Assembly: GCF_900114995.1 (NCBI RefSeq)
Contig: NZ_FOUX01000005.1
Coordinates: 868,001 to 932,000, forward strand
Reading direction: 5' to 3'
Origin: Chitinophaga sp. YR627
GTDB lineage: Bacteria; Bacteroidota; Bacteroidia; Chitinophagales; Chitinophagaceae
DNA length: 64,000 nucleotides
Position numbers and translations under genes: made by a program
Notes under the pieces: model-generated
Database searches by the model: none
What the model saw: the letters and a program-made list of their open reading frames with translations, nothing else
What the model was told of the DNA's origin: nothing
In this document: in pieces, positions 52,284 through 60,455 of the stretch
How the letters are laid out: the number at the start of each line of letters is the position of its first letter
How positions within the stretch are numbered: the stretch's first letter is position 1

Positions 52284-52675
52284 ATGAAGTATCGCAACAC
52301 CCTCCTCCTATTTTTGCTGTTAATGCCTGTATTGGCCTTCAGCCACGGTTACTGGCTCGATATCACCGGCACCGGCAAACCAGGTACTCCTGTTAAGATC
52401 AGCATCTACTTCGGAGAAATTGATAAATACGGCGTACGACAACGTGAGGCATTTACGGAAACGCCGGCAGCAGATGTATTCAGCGTGTCTATCGTCTATC
52501 CTGATAGTCAACAACAACCACTGCGTTTATCAAAGGTAATACAGAATTCTATCCCAACAGAAAAGGTCTTTACATTATCCGCCTGGACTGGTATGATAAG
52601 CAGGCAGGGACATTCAATGGGACCAGCTACTCCGCCACGCGATACCGCTGTAACTACTGTCTGAAAATAGATTAA
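52284..52675 (+). pseudogene. DUF4198-like periplasmic protein gene with frameshift
   Basis: The first frame (from the ATG at 52284) gives a signal peptide and AFSHGYWLDITGTGKPGTPV, KISIYFGEIDKYGVRQ and PLRLSK, the usual start of DUF4198-type metal/iron-associated proteins. After about 52535 that frame becomes unconvincing (ending TAVTTV), whereas the frame one base back continues sensibly as GNTEFYPNRKGLYIIRLDWY and SYSATRYRCNYCLKID to the stop at 52673-52675. One G lost from the caaaggt sequence near 52533-52537 would explain it. Either the gene is broken or this is a sequencing error. It converges on the siderophore receptor gene, a common neighbour. Confidence 0.7.
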
Positions 52676-52679
52676 AAAC

Positions 52680-52710
52680 AAAAAAGCCACCGTACTCCGG
52701 TGGCTTTTTT
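52680..52710. terminator. bidirectional terminator
   Basis: Perfect 13-bp stem aaaaaagccaccg / cggtggctttttt with a 5-nt loop, between the frameshifted gene and the convergent TonB receptor gene. Confidence 0.9.
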
Positions 52711-52728
52711 AAAAGAAAGACAAAACGA

Positions 52729-55098
52729 CTAAAATCTCAGTGCAAAACTACCCACGAAACGTGCCGGCGCCTGTGGCGTTAAACGCACAGACCAGGCTTT
52801 TTCACTTGTCAGGTTATCTACCTTCACACCTACTCTGAACTTACGTTGCTCATAGAAGATAGAAGCATCCAACATCATATAGGAAGGAATAGTGATCTTC
52901 ACGGTCTGTGTGTTGGTCTGGAAGGAAGAACTACCTGCGTTACCACCAAATCCAAAACCTAAACCTTTTAACGGCCCTTTCGTCAGGTGATAACTTACCC
53001 AGAAGTTCACCATATCTTCCGGACCAGACAATGCTGGTCGCAGACCCAGTACAGTTGAATCGGATTTCAGGTATTTGCTGTCATTATGTGCATAACCTGC
53101 TACGATATTCAATCCTTCTACCGGGTTTGCGGTTAACTCCGCTTCCAGCCCCTGGCTGCGTTGTGTACCATCCTGGATAGAATAGTTCTGATCATTAGGA
53201 TCTGTACGTAACACATCTTTGATCTTAATGTTATAGTAGCTAACCGTACCCACTAATTTATGCTGCCATACATCGGCTTTTACACCATATTCCAGCTGAT
53301 TACCACGTTCTGGTTTGAATGGATTACCAGCAGCATCAGAACCAGCTCTGTTGAAGAAACCATTCATGTAGCTACCAAACACGGATAACCTGTCTTTTAC
53401 TAATTCATATACCAGTCCCAGTTTAGGTGATAATGCTGTCTGGTTGTACTGGCCGGTTGTGATACCGCTACCAATGTTATACACACCCTCGTTACGATAA
53501 TGATCTACACGCAGACTCAGCATCGCCATCAGATTATCCGTAACATTGAATACATCAGATGCGTAAGCCGCATAACTGTTGTCACCATTGTTCTCTCTGC
53601 GTGGCGTACCTGTTGGCAACAGAGAATCAATTTTATAACGACTTACGTTGTTCGTCCTGCCCAGGTTAACAAAATTAACGGTCGGACCGGTAACAGAGAT
53701 CCTGTCAAATGAGTTTGAGTTATTATAGTAATCCAGGCCTACTACCAGGCGGTTACGGAATTGACCTATTTTAAAATCACCGATAAAGTTCTGCTGGATA
53801 TCAGTGGCGATAAACGCTGTATAACCCACCATCACATTCGGACGTAAAGTAGAGTCGCCACGCACACCGTTCAGTGCAGTGATATAACCATCGATGGAAG
53901 ATCTTGCACGGGAAACAATCGTCTGGGAAGTCCAATGCTCAGAGATCTTATAGTTCATCTGCGCGAAAATGTTCAGCATCTGTGTGGTGTAAGGCATATC
54001 ATTGCCGAGGAACATCTTGTCATAAGGGAACTTCATATCAGCAATAGAGACATTTCTGGCAGTACGTGCATCAGGGTTGAAGCGTACAACAGAAGTACCT
54101 TTCGCCTGACCAAATTCTACGTCCAGTAACAAGGCAAGTCTGTCAGTAATCTGGTAGGAGAAACCAGGCGCCAGACTGATATTCTTCGTGAAGCCCATAT
54201 CCTGGAAGCTCTTTTCAAAAGTAGTAGCGCCATTCAGACGGAACAACATTGTTTTCTCTTTATTCACAGGTGTGTTCACATCTACTGTCAGACGGTTATA
54301 GTTCCAGCTGCCGCCATAGTACGCCACTTCACCACCAAAACCATTGAATGGTTTCTTGGTAACCCTGTTATAAAGACCACCATAACTGCTGGAAACGTTG
54401 GTACCAAATAAAGTAGCAGAAGGACCTTTAATAGCCTCCACTCTTTCCAGATTCACCGGATCGATAGAAGAGAAGGCAGCACCCGCTACACCATTACGCG
54501 CATTTGGCTCTGTTTCAAATCCACGGGAACGGAAAGTAACCCTGCCCTGATTCGCCAGCATGGGAATACCAGCGCCAGGAACGTTCTTGGAAATACTCCC
54601 CAGGTCCAGTGCCATCTGTTCCTGTATCAATTCTTTTGGTACGATATTATAGACCTGCGGATTCTCCAGGTTTTTCAACGGCAGACGGCTCACATACACA
54701 CTCTCCTTTTTAGAGAACTTATTCACCGTACCGAGTACCCTTACTTCCTGCAAAGCCTGGATGTTTTCTTTGGGTAACTGATAATCCAGTGTCGCTACTT
54801 CACCATTGACGATCTCCAGCTGGAAATCCTTCTCAGCAGCACCCAGCAACTGGATACGCAGGGTATATTTGCCAGGAGCGATATCCTGTAACTGATAACG
54901 GCCATCATTATCCGTCAGTGTACTTTTATTAAGCTGGATAAGGGAAACGGAGACAAGCTCCAACGGCTCTCCTGTTTTGGAAGTGATCCTTCCGGCGACA
55001 CCTCCGCCATTTGTAGTATGCTCTCCCGATTGTCCAAGCGCTATTATTGGTAAACAGATCATTACCAACAGGACAATACGTCTGAATATTGATGACAT
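52729..55098 (-). CDS. TonB-dependent siderophore receptor
   Basis: 789 aa. A signal peptide (LLVMICLPIIALGQ) is followed by a CarboxypepD-regulatory-like domain (VAGRITSKTGEPLELVSVSL, about 33-110), a plug domain (EAIKGPSATLFGTN, about 235) and a barrel with many aromatic strands ending RFVGSFALRF. The plug wording (LGSISKNVPGAG, FRSRGFET) is that of FhuA/FpvA-type ferric siderophore receptors, not SusC. It should import an iron chelate. The AraC gene 272 bp upstream on the same strand may control it; iron-responsive sites are not evident. Confidence 0.9.
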   Translation of the reverse strand: MSSIFRRIVLLVMICLPIIALGQSGEHTTNGGGVAGRITSKTGEPLELVSVSLIQLNKSTLTDNDGRYQLQDIAPGKYTLRIQLLGAAEKDFQLEIVNGEVATLDYQLPKENIQALQEVRVLGTVNKFSKKESVYVSRLPLKNLENPQVYNIVPKELIQEQMALDLGSISKNVPGAGIPMLANQGRVTFRSRGFETEPNARNGVAGAAFSSIDPVNLERVEAIKGPSATLFGTNVSSSYGGLYNRVTKKPFNGFGGEVAYYGGSWNYNRLTVDVNTPVNKEKTMLFRLNGATTFEKSFQDMGFTKNISLAPGFSYQITDRLALLLDVEFGQAKGTSVVRFNPDARTARNVSIADMKFPYDKMFLGNDMPYTTQMLNIFAQMNYKISEHWTSQTIVSRARSSIDGYITALNGVRGDSTLRPNVMVGYTAFIATDIQQNFIGDFKIGQFRNRLVVGLDYYNNSNSFDRISVTGPTVNFVNLGRTNNVSRYKIDSLLPTGTPRRENNGDNSYAAYASDVFNVTDNLMAMLSLRVDHYRNEGVYNIGSGITTGQYNQTALSPKLGLVYELVKDRLSVFGSYMNGFFNRAGSDAAGNPFKPERGNQLEYGVKADVWQHKLVGTVSYYNIKIKDVLRTDPNDQNYSIQDGTQRSQGLEAELTANPVEGLNIVAGYAHNDSKYLKSDSTVLGLRPALSGPEDMVNFWVSYHLTKGPLKGLGFGFGGNAGSSSFQTNTQTVKITIPSYMMLDASIFYEQRKFRVGVKVDNLTSEKAWSVRLTPQAPARFVGSFALRF

Positions 55099-55370
55099 GA
55101 CAAAGATTTCCGCAAAGGTAACGGCAGTCGTAGCGGGAAGGTAATCGATTCGGGAATTTTTAAATATGAGAGAATATTGAATTCAGGTATTGTCTTTTAT
55201 CAATTCTGTATCAGAAAATGATAATTTACCAGATAAAGCGGGCTAAAAACCGTTTATATAATAGCTGTCATTGTCGCAACCAGTGACTTTATATTTTTCC
55301 GGATTGGACTTGCCAGTAAATTTTGTACATCTAACATAGTTAATTTGTACATTTTTACCATAACCCTTTT

Positions 55371-56213
55371 TTAAGAAACTGCCAGGTTCTTACGATATTC
55401 TGATGGATTCATGCCCTTTTGCTTCTTAAAGAACTTGTTGAAATGGCTCTCATCAGCAAACCCCAGCTCATCTACTATTTCTGACAGGCGCATCGTGCTG
55501 TAACGAAGTCTGTTCTCAATGAGTTTAGTCTTATAGGAAGCAATGTAGTCCTGCATTGTCTTGCCGGTATGTTTCTTAAAATAACGGCCCAGATAAGCCA
55601 GTGAAATACCGAATTCATGACTCACATGTTCGGCTTTTATCAGCTGCGGATCATAGATGTTGGCTTGTATATACTGAATAATGTCCTGTGCCTTTTCTTC
55701 CTTATTATCTTCATAGACCTGCGGCAGGTTCTTTTCGATATTACGCGCGAGGACCACTACCAGGGTATTCACCAGTGAGAGGATCAGTTTATCCCAGCAG
55801 GAATCACGGTTGATCTGTGCACGGATAATGGCTTCTATCATGGCTTTGACCAATGGTTTGTCAGATTCATGCTGAAGAATGGAACCTGGTACCTGTTTGG
55901 CGTTGTATAACAGATATTCAAGCCGCTGGATATTGTCCTTGACAATACCGTTGGATTTCAGGTACACATCATTGAAGCGCAGGAAAAAGAACTCCGTGGT
56001 GGTATCTATCGCAAAATCATGCAAATCATTGGGTGTCAGGAGGAACATATCTCCCTGCTTATAGGCAAAACGATTGTCATTCACACAATGCCTGCCCTCT
56101 CCACCCAGCACATATACCAGTTCAAAAAAAGCCGTTTGTCTGGCTCCTTTCGGATATTCGTTCATCGTCTGTACGGAGATCGCGTATGGCTCGTACAATT
56201 GTTCTCTGATCAT
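55371..56213 (-). CDS. AraC-family transcription regulator
   Basis: 280 aa. The N-terminal cupin-like sensor (about 15-150) reads ELVYVLGGEGRHCVNDNRFA and MFLLTPNDLHDFAID; the AraC DNA-binding domain occupies about 180-278 (IKAEHVSHEFGISLAYLGRY, then LSEIVDELGFADESHFNKF). It resembles effector-binding regulators of sugar or siderophore uptake. Upstream of the TonB receptor on the same strand, it is a good candidate for its activator. Confidence 0.9.
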   Translation of the reverse strand: MIREQLYEPYAISVQTMNEYPKGARQTAFFELVYVLGGEGRHCVNDNRFAYKQGDMFLLTPNDLHDFAIDTTTEFFFLRFNDVYLKSNGIVKDNIQRLEYLLYNAKQVPGSILQHESDKPLVKAMIEAIIRAQINRDSCWDKLILSLVNTLVVVLARNIEKNLPQVYEDNKEEKAQDIIQYIQANIYDPQLIKAEHVSHEFGISLAYLGRYFKKHTGKTMQDYIASYKTKLIENRLRYSTMRLSEIVDELGFADESHFNKFFKKQKGMNPSEYRKNLAVS

Positions 56214-56255
56214 ACCTTAAAGTTAACATAAATGACAGAATTGTACAAATCACAA

Positions 56256-56283
56256 AAAGGCGCCGGAATGATCCGACGCCTTT
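56256..56283 (-). terminator. terminator of the alpha/beta hydrolase gene
   Basis: Stem aaaggcgccgga / tccgacgccttt (11 of 12 pairs) with a 4-nt loop and a T5 run on the minus strand, about 55 bp past the hydrolase stop. Confidence 0.8.
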
Positions 56284-56302
56284 AGCTATGACACCCGATT
56301 AA

Positions 56303-56318
56303 TGTACTACACGGTACA
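56303..56318. promoter_or_regulatory. third TetR-type palindrome, downstream of the hydrolase gene
   Basis: TGTACT-acac-GGTACA, one mismatch from the operators at 57293 and 57943. It lies between the hydrolase stop and its terminator, an odd place for an operator; it could be a decoy or a DNA-looping site. Confidence 0.4.
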
Positions 56319-56336
56319 ATATTGTATACTAAAAAA

Positions 56337-57248
56337 CTATTTTACGTTCCTTGTCAGAAAATCATCGATAAGCGAAGTGATCACGGTACCATCTTCTTCC
56401 AGTGCAAAGTGACCGGTATCCAGTAAATGTAATTCTGCATCTGGTAGATCTTTCAGATAAGCTTTCGCACCACTCGCCGGGAAGATCTCATCATTAGCAC
56501 CCCAGGTGATCAGGGTTGGCGGCTGATATTTGCGGAAGAATTCCTGCCATTCAGGATAACGTTTAGGATTGCTGCTGTAGGAGTAGAATAAAGCCACTTG
56601 TATATCCACGTTACCAGGACGGTCCAGTTTACTCTGATCGTGTACCCAGGTATCAGGACTGATCTTAGTCACGTCTCTTACTCCTGTCAGGTACTGCCAT
56701 TTTGTAAAGTCCAGCTGTGAAGTTGCTTTCATGCCTTTGATATGCTCTTCATTCTGCGGATCAGCCCAGAAAGCTCTGATTGGGTCCCAGAAAGGAGATA
56801 AACCTTCTTCATATGCATTACCATTCTGCACCAGTAAAGCCTGTACTCTTTCAGGGTGTCTGGTCGCGATACGATAACCTACCGGAGCGCCGTAGTCCAT
56901 TACATACAGACTATATTTTGTTAATCCTTTTGCGGTGATAAACTGATCTACGATATCTGCCAGGTGATCGAAAGTATATTCGAATTCAGTCACCAGTGGC
57001 ATACTGCTATTACCAAAACCCGGATAGTCAGGAGCGATCAGGTGATACTTGCCGGACAATGCTGTAATCAGGTTACGGAACATGAAGGAAGAAGTCGGAT
57101 AACCATGCAGCAGCAGAACGGTTGGATTATCCGGAGAACCTGCCTCACGATAGAAGATTTCCTGTCCTTCAATAGTCAGCGTTTTATATTCCACGTTGCT
57201 GATGTCTACGCCTTTTGTAACAGGCTGTGTAGTTGTTGCTTGTGCCAT
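56337..57248 (-). CDS. alpha/beta hydrolase with Asp nucleophile (haloalkane dehalogenase/epoxide hydrolase-like)
   Basis: 303 aa. Oxyanion motif LLLHGYPTSSFMF (His49-Gly50), nucleophile elbow VMDYGAPVGYR with Asp118 in place of Ser, and the general base His280 in LLDTGHFALEED; a likely acid is the Asp in TWGANDEIFP. An Asp nucleophile with HGYP points to dehalogenases or epoxide hydrolases rather than esterases. No signal peptide. The 45-bp upstream region holds a TGTACT...AGTACA palindrome matching the one at the TetR gene promoter, which runs on the same strand just upstream, so TetR probably represses this gene. Confidence 0.85.
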   Translation of the reverse strand: MAQATTTQPVTKGVDISNVEYKTLTIEGQEIFYREAGSPDNPTVLLLHGYPTSSFMFRNLITALSGKYHLIAPDYPGFGNSSMPLVTEFEYTFDHLADIVDQFITAKGLTKYSLYVMDYGAPVGYRIATRHPERVQALLVQNGNAYEEGLSPFWDPIRAFWADPQNEEHIKGMKATSQLDFTKWQYLTGVRDVTKISPDTWVHDQSKLDRPGNVDIQVALFYSYSSNPKRYPEWQEFFRKYQPPTLITWGANDEIFPASGAKAYLKDLPDAELHLLDTGHFALEEDGTVITSLIDDFLTRNVK

Positions 57249-57292
57249 TTTGATAAGGTATTAAGTTGAATGTAATGTTGCTTATAATATTA

Positions 57293-57308
57293 TGTACTAT
57301 TCAGTACA
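57293..57308. promoter_or_regulatory. TetR operator in front of the alpha/beta hydrolase gene
   Basis: TGTACT-attc-AGTACA: perfect 6-bp arms with a 4-bp centre, 45 bp before the hydrolase start and 18 bp after the tetR stop. Same arms as the operator upstream of tetR. Confidence 0.7.
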
Positions 57309-57325
57309 ATATTGGGTAAAAAAAT

Positions 57326-57910
57326 TTAATCCAGTACCCGGAGACTCATTTCAAGCATCTCTCTCAGGTCTTCATGATCCGGGTTGCTTCTTCTGGTGAT
57401 ATTCACACCATTCCAGAGATTGATCAGGTATTTACCGATCACCTCGGGTCTTGCCTTGTTTGTGATTGCCTGCTCCTCCTGTGCTTTTCTGATCACAGCG
57501 GTGAAGATGTGCTCCGTTCTTGTCAGCAGCTGTGCTGCCACAAGTTTTGTATCCTTATCACCATCTGATAATTGCACCAGCGCATTGCCCAGATAACAAC
57601 CTTTCATGATCTTCGCTGTTGGATCATCTGCCAGCGACATAAAGAAATCTCTGATGAACTGTACCTGGTCTTTACTTGCCGCCAGATCGCGGGATAACTG
57701 TTTGTCGTAAGTGTCGGAAAACTGCTTCAGGGACTTCTCGTACAACTCCTTTTTACCACCTTTGAAGGCCAGGTAAAAGCTCCCCTTTCCGATACCCATT
57801 GCAGCCAGTAATTCATCTGCAGACGCTGCCTCATATCCTTTCTTCCAGAATACGTCGACCGCCTTCTCCACTACCTCTTTCTCATCAAATATTTTTGGTC
57901 TGCCTGCCAT
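57326..57910 (-). CDS. TetR/AcrR-family transcription repressor
   Basis: 194 aa. The N-terminal helix-turn-helix (GRPKIFDEKEVVEKAVDVFW, then YEAASADELLAAMGIGKGSF) is that of TetR proteins; the ligand domain (about 70-190) is TetR_C-like. It should repress its own promoter and the hydrolase gene through the GTACT palindromes. The ligand is unknown, possibly a substrate of the hydrolase. Confidence 0.92.
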   Translation of the reverse strand: MAGRPKIFDEKEVVEKAVDVFWKKGYEAASADELLAAMGIGKGSFYLAFKGGKKELYEKSLKQFSDTYDKQLSRDLAASKDQVQFIRDFFMSLADDPTAKIMKGCYLGNALVQLSDGDKDTKLVAAQLLTRTEHIFTAVIRKAQEEQAITNKARPEVIGKYLINLWNGVNITRRSNPDHEDLREMLEMSLRVLD

Positions 57911-57942
57911 GTTTCCTATTGTTTACGATGTGAAGGTACAAA

Positions 57943-57962
57943 TTTGTACTATACAGTACAAA
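57943..57962. promoter_or_regulatory. TetR operator at its own promoter
   Basis: TTTGTACT-atac-AGTACAAA, perfect 8-bp arms around a 4-bp centre, 33 bp upstream of the tetR start. Strongest member of the three palindromes in this region. Confidence 0.8.
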
Positions 57963-58156
57963 ATATCTTTTGCTTTTTTCTTTGAAGGATTTTTCTTACT
58001 TATTATACAAATGGAAGAGATGTTGCATTGTCACTAAAATGAGGCATCAGGCGCCCATAATCATCCCCCTGGGGGCAAATCAGCACCGGCCTGACGTAAA
58101 ACATAACCGTCCAAAAAAGACGCTGATACGGAGATACTTCATGAGCTCAGGTATAG

Positions 58157-58189
58157 ATGCGTCGTATATGCGTCGTGTATGCGTCGTGT
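58157..58189. repeat. 11-bp tandem repeat, array 1
   Basis: Three copies of atgcgtcgt + at/gt starting at 58157, 58168 and 58179. An 11-bp period approximates one helical turn. Confidence 0.75.
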
Positions 58190-58275
58190 CAAGACTATAT
58201 TTTGGTATTATAGGGGGCATTCAGGACAAACCCAATAGTAGACGAAGTGTAGCACCACTTCGCACGAGATCCAGA

Positions 58276-58308
58276 TCAAGTCCACGTCATGTCCACATCA
58301 AGTCCACC
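58276..58308. repeat. 11-bp tandem repeat, array 2
   Basis: Three copies of tcaagtccacN (58276, 58287, 58298), the middle one with tcatgtccac. Same period as array 1 but a different unit, 87 bp farther right. Confidence 0.75.
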
Positions 58309-58351
58309 TCAACAACAGCCACAAACCTGACACAACTCACTGTTAGAGAAT

Positions 58352-58442
58352 GCATAAGCCATAAGCAATGCCTAAATCATCCATATCTGTAGCAATAGCT
58401 TGTATATGGATGATCCAGGCATCATCTATGGCTTATAAATGC
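58352..58442. repeat. long imperfect hairpin
   Basis: Arms 58352-58386 and 58404-58442. Matched blocks are ataagccata (10), atgcct (6) and atcatccatat (11), separated by 2-4-nt mismatches, with a loop of about 17 nt. It stands 22 bp past the nitronate monooxygenase stop (minus strand). No T-run terminator. Confidence 0.7.
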
Positions 58443-58463
58443 AATATTGCGCTGATTAAAACC

Positions 58464-59522
58464 TCATATTCCTTCTGTCTGGGCAACCAGCTGCAGGAAA
58501 ATATCCGCTGAAGACCTGTTCTCAGTTCCCGCTGACGCCTGACCTGCCCACATATTGGTGAACTCCTTCCGGTCAGCCTGCTGCGCTTTAGCCCTTAAAC
58601 CGGCTGTTATGATGTTTTGGATAGGATAAGGTGGGATCGCCAATCCGGAGGCCTCTATTGCGTCCATAAACTGATTTCTGATACCTCTGGCCCAACGACC
58701 TGAGAAAGCCCGGGTCAGGGCGCTATCGGTCACCTGTGCTTTGGGGAGGGCCGTTTTATAGGAAGCAATGGCCAGACTCTCCAGACTGGCAATAAAAGCC
58801 GTTCCGATCTGTACCGCCTTTGCACCCAACTGGAATGCAGCCCTGATGGTACTACCTCCTTTGATCCCGCCTGCTGCAATAACAGGGATACGGACATGAG
58901 CCCCTACTTCCGGTACCAGCACGAATGTACCTACCATTGGTAAGGGTTCTTCATCCAGGAAACTCCCCCTGTGTCCACCGGCTTCAATACCCTGTGCTGC
59001 GACGGCGTCTGCACCTGCCTTTTCCACCAGCACCGCCTCCTGTACAGAAGTAGCGGTACCCACCAGCACAATACCTTTTTGCTTTAATGCGGTCATGCTT
59101 TCCGCATCAGGAATACCAAAGGTAAAACTGACTACCGGTATCGCTTCTTCTATCAGGATCTCTATCTGTTCTTTGTAACTATAAAACCTTAATGCATCCA
59201 GTGACAAACGCTCAAAGACCAGCTGGTTCTCCTTTGAAAATGTTTCCAGGAAATCCTGCATTGCTTCTGCATCTGCACGATTGTAATCAGGTACGCCGTT
59301 CGTAAAGAGATTAACAGCAAACGGCTTATTTGTCAGTGATTTTGTTTTGCGGATAAGTTCCCTTGTTCTTTCGGGAGACAAGCCTCCTACGGGTAGAGAA
59401 CCGAGGCCGCCTTTTTCTGAAACGGCTGCCACCATCTCCGGAGTCGTAATGCCCAGCATCGGGGCCTGGATAATGGGGTAGTCAATATGTAGTAAGGTCG
59501 ACAATTCATTTTTCCATTCCAT
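58464..59522 (-). CDS. nitronate monooxygenase (NPD family)
   Basis: 352 aa FMN-dependent TIM-barrel enzyme. The N-terminus DYPIIQAPMLGITTPEMVAA is the family opening; GVPDAE-like and AQGIEAGGHRGSF (the phosphate and flavin-binding loop, about 180) and PVIAAGGIKGGSTIRAAFQL follow, with GAKAVQIGTAFIA closing the barrel. It oxidises alkyl nitronates or similar toxins. It is downstream of the Atu4866-family gene on the same strand, separated by 50 bp, and could be part of the same oxidative-stress or xenobiotic cluster. Confidence 0.92.
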   Translation of the reverse strand: MEWKNELSTLLHIDYPIIQAPMLGITTPEMVAAVSEKGGLGSLPVGGLSPERTRELIRKTKSLTNKPFAVNLFTNGVPDYNRADAEAMQDFLETFSKENQLVFERLSLDALRFYSYKEQIEILIEEAIPVVSFTFGIPDAESMTALKQKGIVLVGTATSVQEAVLVEKAGADAVAAQGIEAGGHRGSFLDEEPLPMVGTFVLVPEVGAHVRIPVIAAGGIKGGSTIRAAFQLGAKAVQIGTAFIASLESLAIASYKTALPKAQVTDSALTRAFSGRWARGIRNQFMDAIEASGLAIPPYPIQNIITAGLRAKAQQADRKEFTNMWAGQASAGTENRSSADIFLQLVAQTEGI

Positions 59523-59572
59523 GATTCGCTCTTTTAGACCTTACAAATTTAAGTCAAAAAGAGATCGGCCTG

Positions 59573-59815
59573 TTAATCCTCCCGGTACAGCACCATGCCC
59601 GCATGATACAGGATACCATCCCTGAAATCGCCGTCAGCGGTGAAACCGGTATCGTCTTTATAATCAATGTGATCGCCGGTGATAATATAGCTTCCCTGAT
59701 ACGCGCTTTTCTTATTGCCTCTTGCTTCGTCATAACGTCCGTCGGGTAACAGTTCATGCCGGATATAACCGTCCTTCGTCACCCACATACCCAGATATTT
59801 ATTTACGTTGTCCAT
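59573..59815 (-). CDS. Atu4866-family protein
   Basis: 80 aa from the ATG at 59815; a longer GTG reading from 59881 overlaps the preceding gene and is not needed. The sequence YLGMWVTKDGYIRHELLP, then GRYDEARG and GDHIDYKDDTGFTADGDF, matches the small Atu4866 family (a lipocalin-like beta fold of unknown function), usually next to AraC regulators and SDR genes, as here. It starts 10 bp past the truncated AraC stop on the same strand. Confidence 0.8.
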   Translation of the reverse strand: MDNVNKYLGMWVTKDGYIRHELLPDGRYDEARGNKKSAYQGSYIITGDHIDYKDDTGFTADGDFRDGILYHAGMVLYRED

Positions 59816-59825
59816 ACTTTGTAGA

Positions 59826-60452
59826 TTAATTGTGAATTTCCCTGTTGTTGTAACTTTCGCCTTTCTTACCGGCCCCTTCACTCATCTGCATTTTTAATGC
59901 AAGATGAATGAGCTGTGTAACATAATTCCTTAACAGATCATACTTATATCTGTAATCAGATGGCCATTCTTCCAGCATGCGAACGAATATATCCGCCACT
60001 GCTTTATCCTGCTCTTTTGTTAGTGCCTGCACGGGTTTTCCACCGGCCATAAACATGGGAAGTGCATTGATCTTCTCCTGCATCTGTGTCGTAAAGAATG
60101 GAGCGCTGAATACACAGCAGAACCCCGTTTTATCCGCTTCCAATGATTCCCATGTATATGGCGCATGTGGATTGAAAAACACCAGTGTGGTTGCTGATCC
60201 CGCTATACTGTTGTCAGCATAGTGAGAGCGGTTGCTTCCTCTTATCAGTCCTATCTTATAATAATCCATGCATTGTTTCGTCCATCCTGTCTTGTACTGC
60301 CATACATCCTCCAGCCTGAATACGCCGAAAAGTCCTGTCTGTTGCTCCGGATGCTCCTGTTGTTTTTTAAACAAACGATGGCAGTACGTCGTTATCCGTT
60401 TGATATTCGTCGTCAGACAAACCACTATCACGATTGATAAAAGGAAGCCCAT
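59826..60452 (-). pseudogene. AraC-family regulator lacking its DNA-binding domain
   Basis: 208 aa. Residues about 40-195 align block by block with the sensor half of the complete AraC at 61401-62294 (YYKIGLIRGSNRSHYADNSI versus YKIGLSRGHGFYHYADKSIE; NPHAPYTWESL versus NPNVPYTWQSL; RYKYDLLRNYVTQLIHLALK versus YKYDLLNNYVMEIIHYALK). After KMQMSEG the frame ends within 15 residues (GAGKKGESYNNREIHN), where the paralogue has 110 more residues with both helix-turn-helix units. The N-terminal 30 residues are also atypical. It is likely a duplicated regulator that lost its 3' part, or one retained as a ligand-binding stump. Follows the SDR gene by 3 bp. Confidence 0.75.
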
Positions 60453-60455
60453 ATG

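Larger units (their letters stand above)
57911..58463. other. intergenic stretch, 553 bp
   Basis: No supported gene; a 140-codon frame (57970-58392) is mostly repeats and basic residues. It contains the tetR operator (57943-57962), a 13-mer shared with 33374-33386, two 11-bp tandem arrays and a long imperfect hairpin at 58352-58442 near the nitronate monooxygenase stop. Confidence 0.6.

Noticed and set aside
52529..52545. Programmed -1 frameshift in the DUF4198-like gene
   Set aside because: There is no proper slippery heptamer or downstream stem, and such proteins are not known to need one; a lost base is simpler.
58157..58308. CRISPR array from the repeated 11-bp units
   Set aside because: Units are contiguous, short and without spacers, and no cas gene is present in the window.
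57970..58392. 140-codon frame between tetR and the nitronate monooxygenase gene
   Set aside because: It is made of the tandem repeats and hairpin and is rich in Arg/Ser by composition; no family pattern.
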